This document shows, one piece after another, positions 8,415 through 16,498 of a stretch of 64,000 nt of DNA. Within the stretch, counting starts at the first letter, position 1. Every line of letters begins with the position of its first letter. Origin of the DNA: Prevotellaceae bacterium (GTDB lineage: Bacteria > Bacteroidota > Bacteroidia > Bacteroidales > Muribaculaceae); assembly GCA_021772015.1 (NCBI GenBank), contig JAETNS010000010.1, forward strand, positions 60,059 through 124,058, written 5' to 3'. The translations under genes and the position numbers were made by a program. The notes under the pieces are model-generated. The model was given only the letters and a program-made list of their open reading frames with translations. It did no database searches and was not told the origin of the DNA.

Positions 8415-9272
8415 TCAGTAGTCTTTTTCAGGTCGGGCCTTAGCCTCCTGCCAAAGCTCCTCCATCTCATCAAGCGTCAACTCATTAAGCTTGCGCCCCA
8501 TCTGACGGGCACGCTGTTCGATATGGTTGAACCTGGCTATGAATTTCTTGTTGGTCTTTTCAAGGGCGTTCTCAGGGATCACGCCGTAAAGACGGGCGGC
8601 ATTGACCAGCGAGAAGAACAGGTCTCCCATCTCCGACTCAACCCGGTCTTCGACAGCCTTCACCTCCTCAGGGGTAGCATCACTTTTGTGACGCAACATC
8701 CTTGACTTCTCAGCCTCGACTGAAAACTCGCCGATCTCCTCCTGTACTTTCTCCCATACCTGCGACGCTTCTTCCCAGTCGAACCCGGAATTGGCTGCCT
8801 TTTCCTGGATGCGAAACGCCTTGTTAAGGGCAGGCAGCGAAGACGGCACACCGGCGAGTACCGAACGGTTTCCGTCCTTCTCCTTCAGCTTTATCTGCTC
8901 CCAGTTGAGTTCAACCTGATGGGCGTTGTCGGCTTCGACCTGGCCATAGACATGCGGATGACGGCGAATAAGCTTGTTGACCAAGGAATCGCATACGGTC
9001 ACGATGTCGAAAGCGGCTTTTTCCTCGCCGATCTTGGCATAAAACAGGACATGAAGTAATACATCTCCGAGTTCCTTGCGGATCTCCGCGTCATCCTCGT
9101 TTATCAATGCCTCGCACAGCTCATAGACCTCCTCCACTGTATTGGGGCGCAACGACTCGTTGGTCTGTTTGGCATCCCAGGGACATTTCACGCGGAGGGT
9201 GTCGAGCACGTCAAGCACTCTTCCGAACGCTTCAAGTTTCTCCTGACGGGTATGTTGTTGAATTTTTTCCAT
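8415..9272 (-). CDS. mazG: Nucleoside triphosphate pyrophosphohydrolase MazG
   Basis: The 285-residue protein contains the MazG fold, with the start motif CPWD at about residues 31-34. The metal-binding helices follow, EEVYELCEAL and KELGDVLLHVLFYA, supplying the EExxE and ExxD acidic residues. A second, weaker MazG repeat lies in the C-terminal half, as in the E. coli protein (about 263 residues). MazG hydrolyses dNTPs and NTPs to monophosphates and pyrophosphate, cleaning the nucleotide pool. The start is only 3 nt after the dsbD stop, so the two are co-transcribed. Confidence 0.93.
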   Translation of the reverse strand: MEKIQQHTRQEKLEAFGRVLDVLDTLRVKCPWDAKQTNESLRPNTVEEVYELCEALINEDDAEIRKELGDVLLHVLFYAKIGEEKAAFDIVTVCDSLVNKLIRRHPHVYGQVEADNAHQVELNWEQIKLKEKDGNRSVLAGVPSSLPALNKAFRIQEKAANSGFDWEEASQVWEKVQEEIGEFSVEAEKSRMLRHKSDATPEEVKAVEDRVESEMGDLFFSLVNAARLYGVIPENALEKTNKKFIARFNHIEQRARQMGRKLNELTLDEMEELWQEAKARPEKDY

Positions 9273-9275
9273 ATG

Positions 9276-11306
9276 TCACTGAGGGTTCTCGCTGTAGTTC
9301 TTGATTCCGGTTTCAAGCCATCCGACAAATTTGTCGATATCCTCGTCATAGAAATACGGCACAGTCATAGCCTCGCCGGAATGGTTGAGGACTATGTAAT
9401 ATGGCTGGGAATTGGCCCCGAACTTATGACGCTGGAGGTAGCTCCACTTGTCGCCGACGGTGTTCAACACAACCTTCTTCCCATTTTCTTCGACTGTCAT
9501 CGGAGTGGAAAGTTTAGCCTTGTCGTCGACCATCAGCTTTATAAGCACGAAATTCTCCTTCACGATCGAGCTTACACGGCCTGTGTCAAAGACCGCTCCT
9601 TCCATTTTGCGGCAGTTGACACATCCATACCCGGAGAAATCTATCAGCACCGGCCTGTTGTTTTCAGCAGCATAGGCCATACCTTTGTCGTAATCGTCGA
9701 ACTCTTCAAACTGACCTCCGGCATAAAGGTTGAAATCCTGAGTGAACAGCGGCGGCACAAACGCGCTGACACCTTTGAGAGGCGCGCCCCAGAGTCCGGG
9801 GACAAGGTACAACGCGAAACTCAGCGACACGAGTGACAGGAAGAACCGAGGCAGCGAGACATGATCGAGATCTGCGTCATGACTGAATTTTATCTTGCCG
9901 AGAAGATAGAATCCGAGCATCAGGAAGATCACAACCCACAGGCATATGAACACCTCGCGGTCAAGCACTCCCCATCCGTAGGCGAGATCGGCGACAGACA
10001 GGAACTTGAGGGAGAGGGCAAGTTCGAGGAAACCAAGGACAACCTTGACCGAGTTGAGCCAGCCTCCTGATCGGGGCATCTCTTTGAGCCATGACGGGAA
10101 AAGAGCGAAAAGAGAGAATGGCAACGCCAAGGCGAGCGCAAACCCTCCCATGCCGATGGCCGGGCCGACCAGATTGCCCATAGTGGCCGCCTCCACAAGC
10201 AATGTCCCTATGATAGGACCGGTGCAGGAAAACGACACCAAGGCGAGGGTGAACGCCATGAAGAAGATACTTACAAGTCCGGTCGCCTTCTCGGCACGCG
10301 CATCTGTCGAATTTGACCATTTCGACGGCAGCTTTATGTCGAAGCCTCCGAGGAAGGAGATACCGAAAACGACCAGCAGCAGGAAGAAACACAGATTGAA
10401 CACCGCATTGGTACTAAGCTCATTGAGTTTGCTCGCCCCGAATATACCCGTTATGGCAAGCCCGAGAGTCAGATATATCACTATGATGCTCAATCCATAG
10501 ACAATAGCGTCTGCCACAGATTTCTTCCGGCTTGTGCCTTTCTTCAGGAAGAAGCTGACAGTCATCGGTATCATAGGCCACACACAAGGGGTCAGCAATG
10601 CGAGCAGGCCGCCACCGAATCCCCATATGAAGATCACCCACCAGGGGGAATCCTTTACATTGGCCTCCTGCGGCATGTCGGCTTCCGAGAACTCAACCGG
10701 AGCCCACAGGTCCGGCTTGTCACTGTCTGCCACAGGGGCCTCCGCGACCGGAACATCCACGACGACCGTGTCAGTCTTGGCCTGCTCGACAACCGCCGGG
10801 CCGGTTCCGACCGACACCTCCAGCAACTCCGTCTTGGGGGCTATGCATGTCTGGTCATTGCAGCCCTGGAAAGAGACCTGTATACCGACCGTATGGGTCT
10901 TCTCATCGGAGATTTTCACTTTCTGACTGAACGACACCGACCCTTCCCACCATGACAGGTTAAGGGAAAACATGTCGTCATATTTCTCCACAGGCTTTCT
11001 CGATGGGGTCAAAGGACCGTCAAGGCTCACCCCGTCAGGAAGCTGGAAATCAATCACCGTCGAGTTAGGGCCATCCTCCGGAAGATCCAGAGAGTAAAGA
11101 TGCCACCCATCCTCGATCTTCGCCGTAAGGCGGATTGTCGCTGAAGCGGTGGAATTGCCTTCGACAGAAGCTTTCCAACTTATCGGGTCGAGAATGCCCG
11201 ATCCGCCAAGCCCAAATTGCTGCCCGTTGGCAGACAGCACCATGACCAGCAACAACAACGGCATGACAAGCCATCGAGCCGGTAATCCTTTCAGGTTGAG
11301 TTTCAT
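9276..11306 (-). CDS. dsbD: Thiol:disulfide interchange protein DsbD
   Basis: The protein has 676 residues. Its order is: signal peptide (1-28); a periplasmic immunoglobulin-like DsbD-alpha domain with a CNDQTC pair; an eight-helix membrane domain with one redox cysteine in LLTPCVWPMIP and the other in SFSCTGPIIG; and a periplasmic thioredoxin domain with CVNC in GYGCVNCRKME. All three cysteine pairs needed to pass electrons from cytoplasmic thioredoxin to periplasmic partners are present, so the protein should be functional. It heads the minus-strand run toward mazG and topB. It is divergent from the starch-synthase-like gene. Confidence 0.94.
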   Translation of the reverse strand: MKLNLKGLPARWLVMPLLLLVMVLSANGQQFGLGGSGILDPISWKASVEGNSTASATIRLTAKIEDGWHLYSLDLPEDGPNSTVIDFQLPDGVSLDGPLTPSRKPVEKYDDMFSLNLSWWEGSVSFSQKVKISDEKTHTVGIQVSFQGCNDQTCIAPKTELLEVSVGTGPAVVEQAKTDTVVVDVPVAEAPVADSDKPDLWAPVEFSEADMPQEANVKDSPWWVIFIWGFGGGLLALLTPCVWPMIPMTVSFFLKKGTSRKKSVADAIVYGLSIIVIYLTLGLAITGIFGASKLNELSTNAVFNLCFFLLLVVFGISFLGGFDIKLPSKWSNSTDARAEKATGLVSIFFMAFTLALVSFSCTGPIIGTLLVEAATMGNLVGPAIGMGGFALALALPFSLFALFPSWLKEMPRSGGWLNSVKVVLGFLELALSLKFLSVADLAYGWGVLDREVFICLWVVIFLMLGFYLLGKIKFSHDADLDHVSLPRFFLSLVSLSFALYLVPGLWGAPLKGVSAFVPPLFTQDFNLYAGGQFEEFDDYDKGMAYAAENNRPVLIDFSGYGCVNCRKMEGAVFDTGRVSSIVKENFVLIKLMVDDKAKLSTPMTVEENGKKVVLNTVGDKWSYLQRHKFGANSQPYYIVLNHSGEAMTVPYFYDEDIDKFVGWLETGIKNYSENPQ

Positions 11307-11333
11307 ATCGTTCTACTATTTTTGTTTGGAGTA

Positions 11334-11341
11334 CAAAGTTA
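11334..11341 (-). promoter_or_regulatory. -7 element for dsbD
   Basis: TAACTTTG on the minus strand lies 28 nt before the dsbD ATG. The -33 region is only TTCG at 19 nt, a weak match. Confidence 0.55.
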
Positions 11342-11393
11342 GCAATTTACCGTCTAATTCCGAAACTCCGTCAAATATTTCAAAAAAATTTCG

Positions 11394-11401
11394 TAACTTT
11401 G
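11394..11401 (+). promoter_or_regulatory. -7 element for the starch-synthase-like gene
   Basis: TAACTTTG followed by CAGTCGG lies 58 nt before the ATG at 11460. The context TTTCGTAACTTTGCAG resembles the regions at 60047-60061 and, on the minus strand, 41796-41810. No good -33 TTTG is seen. Confidence 0.55.
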
Positions 11402-11459
11402 CAGTCGGAATGCACCCATACGCGTGGGGCGCATTCCCCTTTTTGACAAATCCGAATCG

Positions 11460-12281
11460 ATGAACAATAAGCAGAAAATTCTCTACATCTCCCAGGAAAT
11501 AACCCCCTACCTGCGCGAAACCCCGATGGGACTGGCAAGCAAGATCTTGCCCCAGAAAGTCCAGGAAAAGGGATATGAGGCCCGCGCCTTCATGCCCAAA
11601 TACGGTTGTATCAACGAGCGCCGCAACCAGCTCCACGAGGTCATCCGCCTGTCAGGCATAAACCTGGTGATCGACGACTCTGACCACCCCCTGATCATAA
11701 AGGTGGCCACCCTGCAGTCGGCAAAGATGCAGGTCTACTTCATTGATTCAGACGACTATTTCCAACACCACGCCGTTACAGACCTTGAGATCCGAGAGAC
11801 CCCGGAGGACAATGACGAGCGCGTTATGTTCTTCACCCGTGGGGTGATGGAGACCGTCAAGAAACTCCGTTGGGAGCCGGCAATCATTCACTGTTCGGGA
11901 TGGGTAACCGCTCTGGCCCCGCTTTACTTGAAGAAAGCATATGCCGACGACCCGACAATCGGAAATTGCCCGGTCATATATTCCCTCTTCGACGAATCTT
12001 TTGACGGCACCCTTGATCCACGTTTCAAAGAGAAACTCCTCCTCGACGGATTCTCGGAAGATGACCTCCGCTCGCTCGGCGACGCCCCCGTTGACTACAT
12101 CGCCCTCAACAAGCTCGCCATCGACCATGCCGACGGCATCATACAATCATCAGCCGAAATAGCCCCGGAGATTCTCGAGTACGCCAAATCCTCGGGCAAA
12201 CCATTCCTCCCATATCAGGGCGAGGAGATAGACGCGACCCCGGTGGTGGAGTTTTACGACTCCGTCCGCGCCAACCTCTGA
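11460..12281 (+). CDS. Glycogen/starch synthase-like protein, N-terminal domain only
   Basis: The 273-residue protein resembles the N-terminal starch-synthase catalytic domain of GT5 enzymes. It has KILYISQEITPYL at the start and a His-Cys-Ser-Gly-Trp segment (IIHCSGWVTALAPLYLKK) where GT5 enzymes have the HxHDW motif. It ends where the second, nucleotide-binding GT-B lobe would begin, so it cannot carry out normal ADP-glucose transfer alone. Short homologues of this kind occur in Bacteroidales (from memory), so the truncation is probably not recent. I chose ATG 11460 rather than the upstream ATG at 11424, because the promoter and an MNNKQKI start fit better. A DUF4270 lipoprotein gene follows after 23 nt. 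Confidence 0.75.
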   Translation: MNNKQKILYISQEITPYLRETPMGLASKILPQKVQEKGYEARAFMPKYGCINERRNQLHEVIRLSGINLVIDDSDHPLIIKVATLQSAKMQVYFIDSDDYFQHHAVTDLEIRETPEDNDERVMFFTRGVMETVKKLRWEPAIIHCSGWVTALAPLYLKKAYADDPTIGNCPVIYSLFDESFDGTLDPRFKEKLLLDGFSEDDLRSLGDAPVDYIALNKLAIDHADGIIQSSAEIAPEILEYAKSSGKPFLPYQGEEIDATPVVEFYDSVRANL

Positions 12282-12304
12282 TTCCCCTCCTTTCTTTTAT
12301 CGCA

Positions 12305-13696
12305 ATGAAAACGACCCTCACCCTCTTCACAGGCGCAGCCATATTGTCAGGGCTGCTCACCTCCTGTGAGAACACCACACAGGAAATAGGCTCATCATTG
12401 ATTCAGGAAGAGTCGGAAGTGGTGATACACAATGAATTCAGCGTCTCCGGACATACCACCCCAAACCTCTCCATAGAGTCGCGCACCATCGTGCAATTGC
12501 TGGGCGACATATCAGCCGAGGGCTACGGTAACTTCACCTCTGACTTCGTATGCCAGTTCATGCCCGCGTCAAAACTTGTTACCGACGGTGTCACAGTAAA
12601 CGAGATTGACTCCATGAAGCTGATACTCGCATACCCCAACGGCGGCTATGTAGGCGATTCCATAGCTCCGATGGGCCTCGAGGTATTTCTGCTTGACCGA
12701 CAGCTGCCAAGTCCGATTTTCTCGACATTCAACCCGGAGGAATACTGCGACGTTAACGCCCGGCCACTTGCCTCGAAGATATATGTCGGCAACGCACAAG
12801 GCGAAAACGACTCTATACAAGCCCTGTCCTACCGCGAAATCAAGGTAGATCTGCCGGTAAAACTTGCCCGCGACCTCTTCACCCTTTATGTGGAGAATCC
12901 GCAGGCATACTCCTTCCCCACCGAGTTCGCCAAACACTTTCCCGGCATATATGTCAGGAATTCCTTCGGGGCAGGACGCGTGACTCAGATCCAGAAGACC
13001 ACAATGGTTATGTATTACCACACCACCTCCACCGATTCGGAGGGGAAACCGGTCATAAAACATGTAGAAGGCAACTATTTCGCAGTAACCCCGGAAGTAA
13101 TCTCCAACAACAACATCGCCTTCAACATCGATCCGGCCCTGCAAGCCCGCATGGATGGGGGGGAGAACATCATCGTGGCCCCGGTAGGACGTGATGTGGA
13201 GATAACTTTCCCCATCCGCGATGTTATCGACTATTACATCGACAACCGCGGCCCGCTCTCGGTCGTAAACACCCTCTCGATGACTATTCCGGCAGAATCC
13301 ATTGAAAACGCATATGGTATCCAACCGCCGGAAAGCCTTTTGATGGTGCTCTCCTCCAAAAAGGATGAGTTCTTCCTCAATAACTCGCTGAACGATGACA
13401 AGACATCCTTCATAGCCACCTACAGCGCGGCAGCCAAAGGATATGTCTTTTCCGGGCTTCGCAACTATTTCCTCGAAATGTTGTCTAAATACAACGCCGA
13501 CGGTATCATAGACCCGGCTGACGCGACATTCACCCTCACTCCCGTGGCTCTCACCACAGAAACAACCTCAAACGGCTACACAACTTCAACATATGTCAGC
13601 GCAGTGACACCATATATCGGCAAACCCGCCATGACGAAGCTTGATCTCGAAAAAGCCGACATCACATTCCAGTTCTCGAAACAATCTTTCCATTAA
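12305..13696 (+). CDS. DUF4270 lipoprotein
   Basis: This 463-residue protein has a lipoprotein signal with lipobox LTSC (Cys21) followed by ENTTQEIGSSLI, the usual start of DUF4270 proteins. The body is beta-rich with long polar loops and no catalytic motif I recognise. DUF4270 is a Bacteroidota-specific envelope family of unknown function. It is often next to the short starch-synthase-like gene, as here (from memory). The residue after Cys21 is Glu, without a run of acidic residues, so surface export is uncertain. It probably shares the 11394 promoter. Confidence 0.87.
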   Translation: MKTTLTLFTGAAILSGLLTSCENTTQEIGSSLIQEESEVVIHNEFSVSGHTTPNLSIESRTIVQLLGDISAEGYGNFTSDFVCQFMPASKLVTDGVTVNEIDSMKLILAYPNGGYVGDSIAPMGLEVFLLDRQLPSPIFSTFNPEEYCDVNARPLASKIYVGNAQGENDSIQALSYREIKVDLPVKLARDLFTLYVENPQAYSFPTEFAKHFPGIYVRNSFGAGRVTQIQKTTMVMYYHTTSTDSEGKPVIKHVEGNYFAVTPEVISNNNIAFNIDPALQARMDGGENIIVAPVGRDVEITFPIRDVIDYYIDNRGPLSVVNTLSMTIPAESIENAYGIQPPESLLMVLSSKKDEFFLNNSLNDDKTSFIATYSAAAKGYVFSGLRNYFLEMLSKYNADGIIDPADATFTLTPVALTTETTSNGYTTSTYVSAVTPYIGKPAMTKLDLEKADITFQFSKQSFH

Positions 13697-13732
13697 ATAA
13701 TAATGGATCACGGCCAAAAATATCACCTAAAA

Positions 13733-13764
13733 TTTGGCCGTTAAAAATAAAAGAACTACCTTTG
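13733..13764 (+). promoter_or_regulatory. Bacteroidota-type promoter for tRNA-Cys
   Basis: TTTG (13733-13736), 20 nt, then TACCTTTG (13757-13764): a full consensus match ending 43 nt before the mature tRNA. Confidence 0.8.
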
Positions 13765-13807
13765 TACCCGCAAACGCTTCCCCTCAACAGGAAGCTGCCC
13801 AATCCAA

Positions 13808-13878
13808 GGTGCCATGTCCGAGTGGTTAGGTACCGGTCTGCAAAACCGTTCACAGCGGTTCGAATCCGCTTGGCACCT
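13808..13878 (+). tRNA. tRNA-Cys (GCA)
   Basis: The acceptor arms GGTGCCA (13808-13814) and TGGCACC (13871-13877) pair perfectly, and the discriminator base is T, as expected for tRNA-Cys. The anticodon loop CTGCAAA gives anticodon GCA. The T arm AGCGG-TTCGAAT-CCGCT is intact. The first anticodon-stem pair (C-T) and part of the D stem are imperfect. CCA is not encoded. The gene has its own promoter and a terminator. Confidence 0.9.
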
Positions 13879-13886
13879 CCGCCATC

Positions 13887-13924
13887 AACACCGAAAGCCC
13901 GCAGGAATGCGGGCTTTCGGTGTT
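13887..13924 (+). terminator. 16-bp hairpin after tRNA-Cys
   Basis: Bases 13887-13902 pair perfectly with 13909-13924 around a 6-nt loop (AGGAAT). It follows the tRNA by 8 nt. The downstream T-tract is weak, but the stem is GC-rich and long. Confidence 0.8.
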
Positions 13925-14060
13925 ATATGTCTCTAAACAACGAAATACAGGGTCAGCGGAAATTTCGAGTCAAAAGCATTTTCTTGTTGTTCCGGCAGGG
14001 TTGACATTGCTTCCAACCCAAGCCCTGCCAAGCTGTATTGCCTGTTTGGCATGTCAATAT

Positions 14061-14148
14061 ATAACACAAAGCCTGCCTGTCAGGCCATGTCTTATCCATA
14101 ACAATCTATTTATGGATAGGACATGGCCTGACAGGCAGGTTTCGTTAT
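14061..14148. repeat. Very long imperfect palindrome between tRNA-Cys and the mannanase gene
   Basis: Bases 14072-14101 pair with 14110-14139 (30 positions, one G-T wobble) around an 8-nt loop. Pairing continues with AAA/TTT and ATAAC/GTTAT, giving about 38 pairs in all with a small internal bulge. Each arm also contains the short palindrome CCTGTCAGG. It lies 14 nt past the stop of the minus-strand mannanase gene and beyond the tRNA terminator, so it may stop transcription from both sides. No flanking direct repeat was found. Confidence 0.7.
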
Positions 14149-14162
14149 GCTATCTTAACCGA

Positions 14163-16079
14163 TCAGCGGGCGATCCATTTGACCACTGTCGCGCCCTGAC
14201 GAAGGAGATATATTCTGCCGGAGATCATCTCGGCGACTTGGCGACCATCGAGGGTATAGATTTCATGAGGCATATTGAAATCTATGACAGGTCGCTCTGA
14301 CTCGAAGAGGGTGATCTCGTCGGTACCGGACTGCCCCGGACGTATGACGCTCACTTTTTGTATAATGTAGTCATGGCCCTTGAAGTACAGGCCGTCATAA
14401 TTGGCACCTTCACAAAGGCCGGAATCGGTCATCGGCAACTCATATGCCGAGCCGGAAATAGGAGCGTAGTCGACATATTTGTTCCAGTCAGAGCCGGCAG
14501 TCTTGTATGCCACCTGGATTTCAGCGTCAGGATTGCACGACACATACAACCTCACTATGTCGGTTGAACCAAGGCTGCCAAGCTTGCTCTTGGAAATATG
14601 GTACAGAGCCTCCCATGAAGACATATTGAAATCGGGAGTGTCAACTACAGACTCGTTTGACCCCGGATTGTCACCACCTCCTTGATCGCCTCCGGCCGTC
14701 TTCAGCTCAACTTTTGTAAGCGTTGCATTCTGTCCCTTGACAGCGAATCCATGAGCCGAAAGCATGGCGAGATCAGTGTAGTCACCTACAACCGCGTCCG
14801 CTATGGTGTATGTGTATTCGTTGTTATGGATATTGTCGGCATCAACAAGAATGGTCCAGGTCCAACGGCTGTCAAGACCAAACGTGGCGAGCTGTATCTG
14901 TCCGGGAGCCTCCTCGTCGGAAGAAACACCTGTGAAATGGAACACCAGCTTGTCTCCTTTCTTAAGGCCCGACATCTGCTGATCCTTCCATTGGGAATTG
15001 TCTGGTTTATACTCCAGCATTCCGGTCCAGCTCCCCAATGCCAGAGAGCCCTCCCAGAGAGAAGTGCCTGACGTGTTTCCACCGGGGTTCTCATTTCCAC
15101 CTCCTCCCCCTTGGTCACCATTGGGATCGAACACGGAGCATTCTTTTGAGGTCTGCCGGATTCCATTGCGCCCCTTGACGGTGTTGGTCCCATTTGTTTT
15201 CCAATTGGAATCATCATATCCACCGAACATGTCGCACGCCTCGGCACCGCCTCCGTTGCCGGTCCATGACCATACGAGATAGCCTACATTCTTTTCCTTG
15301 GTGTAGTCGAGTATCGTCTGCCAGGCGATAGTGTGGCCTTGATGCTCGCAAGCGAACTCACCGAGGATAACCGGCACCCCGACATTCAACGCATTGTCTA
15401 TATTGTTTCTCACCTTATCGTCCGAACCGGCGGCATCCTGATAGAAGTGCATCGAGAATATCAGGTTCCCTTTGCTGTCAGTGGCTGCGACTTCACGCCC
15501 CTTGTCGAAAATACTTTTGGGATACTGCCCATAGCCGGCGCAATCGACAACAAGTGTATTCAATATGCCCGCATCGCGTAACATGGGGATAACCTTCTTG
15601 TAGCCGTCAGCCCAACCGTATGAATCCCAACTGCCATACCATTCATTGGAAATATTGACCAGCACACTCTTGCGATGGGCGTTGAGCACATCCTTCATGC
15701 TGATCCAGAAATTGGCCGCGTTCTCAAGATCGGAATACTGGTTGGATCCTGTCTCGTCATGAGTATTGAAAATGACGACAAGCTTGTTATCCTCGCAAAG
15801 CTTTATCAGACGCTCGAGGTCGCTCTTCGAGCATCTCTGCCATTTCTGCCCGGTCGACAGCTGTATACGTATCACATTACATCCTATCCTTTTTGCGGCG
15901 GGAATCACGGTCGACTCATGTCCCCGTTGCCATGCCCAGGAATAGTTGCAGCCTCTCATCAGGAATTCATTGCCGTTGGCATCCATCAGCCGAGTACCCG
16001 ACGTGTAGAATCCGTCGGCGGCGACCGCTCCGCAAGTGACAGCCATAAGCAACAACAGAAGAGTGAAAAATTTTTTCAT
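14163..16079 (-). CDS. GH5 (subfamily 8-type) endo-beta-1,4-mannanase, multidomain, secreted
   Basis: The protein has 638 residues with a signal peptide at 1-21. The GH5 barrel (about 22-315) closely resembles alkaline Bacillus mannanases, with NISNEWYG (acid/base Glu146) and VILGEFACEH (nucleophile Glu241). A Gly/Asn-rich linker (about 319-340) leads to a beta-rich module of about 125 residues. A second Gly-rich linker (about 466-481) leads to another beta-rich module of about 110 residues. Both modules look like carbohydrate-binding domains. The C-terminus, with IYTLDGRQV and GRIYLL, resembles the short type IX secretion sorting domain. It should cut mannan or glucomannan outside the cell. 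No SusC/SusD pair or other glycanase gene is adjacent. Confidence 0.87.
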   Translation of the reverse strand: MKKFFTLLLLLMAVTCGAVAADGFYTSGTRLMDANGNEFLMRGCNYSWAWQRGHESTVIPAAKRIGCNVIRIQLSTGQKWQRCSKSDLERLIKLCEDNKLVVIFNTHDETGSNQYSDLENAANFWISMKDVLNAHRKSVLVNISNEWYGSWDSYGWADGYKKVIPMLRDAGILNTLVVDCAGYGQYPKSIFDKGREVAATDSKGNLIFSMHFYQDAAGSDDKVRNNIDNALNVGVPVILGEFACEHQGHTIAWQTILDYTKEKNVGYLVWSWTGNGGGAEACDMFGGYDDSNWKTNGTNTVKGRNGIRQTSKECSVFDPNGDQGGGGGNENPGGNTSGTSLWEGSLALGSWTGMLEYKPDNSQWKDQQMSGLKKGDKLVFHFTGVSSDEEAPGQIQLATFGLDSRWTWTILVDADNIHNNEYTYTIADAVVGDYTDLAMLSAHGFAVKGQNATLTKVELKTAGGDQGGGDNPGSNESVVDTPDFNMSSWEALYHISKSKLGSLGSTDIVRLYVSCNPDAEIQVAYKTAGSDWNKYVDYAPISGSAYELPMTDSGLCEGANYDGLYFKGHDYIIQKVSVIRPGQSGTDEITLFESERPVIDFNMPHEIYTLDGRQVAEMISGRIYLLRQGATVVKWIAR

Positions 16080-16361
16080 GGAATAATCAGTTTATAGGAA
16101 TAGCGCTGAAATATTTGAAATTTAGACACCATGCCTCATCCGGCATAGTTTTTCCAACTGCAAAATAAGCTATAAAAATCCCCCTACGCCACACATATTT
16201 TTCCCAATTCCGATATTATTTTGACAAAAACACCATCCAACCGCCACTCATGCCGCAATTATTCTGTCCAACCGAACCATCAACCTCCTCAATTGTTTTA
16301 TATACAGGAAGATGACATTGACTACCACTTCCCTCCAACCATATTCAAGTCTTAAAACAGC

Positions 16362-16415
16362 ATTGCCGCCCTTCACATTATTATATAGATGATCTTGAAG
16401 GACGGCAATCTTTTT
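16362..16415 (+). terminator. Orphan terminator-like hairpin upstream of polA
   Basis: ATTGCCGCCCTTCA (16362-16375) pairs with TGAAGGACGGCAAT (16396-16409), with one C-A mismatch, and is followed by CTTTTTTC. The U-tract orients it to the plus strand. No plus-strand gene precedes it, because the mannanase gene reads the other way, so it may end a small RNA starting somewhere in 16100-16350. Confidence 0.55.
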
Positions 16416-16462
16416 TCAAGAAGTCATCAAAGCATTTTCTTCAGAATTCGACAAACATTTAT

Positions 16463-16470
16463 TACCTTTG
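16463..16470 (+). promoter_or_regulatory. -7 element for polA
   Basis: TACCTTTG lies 28 nt before the polA ATG. The -33 region holds only a T-rich partial match. Confidence 0.55.
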
Positions 16471-16498
16471 CATAGAACTCGTCTCATCTGCCAACGGA

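Larger units (their letters stand above)
16080..16498. other. Intergenic region between the mannanase gene and polA
   Basis: This 419-nt AT-rich stretch has no credible ORF. It contains a small GCC/GGC hairpin at 16132-16147 in the mannanase leader (minus strand), an orphan plus-strand terminator at 16362-16415 and the polA -7 element at 16463-16470. Confidence 0.6.
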
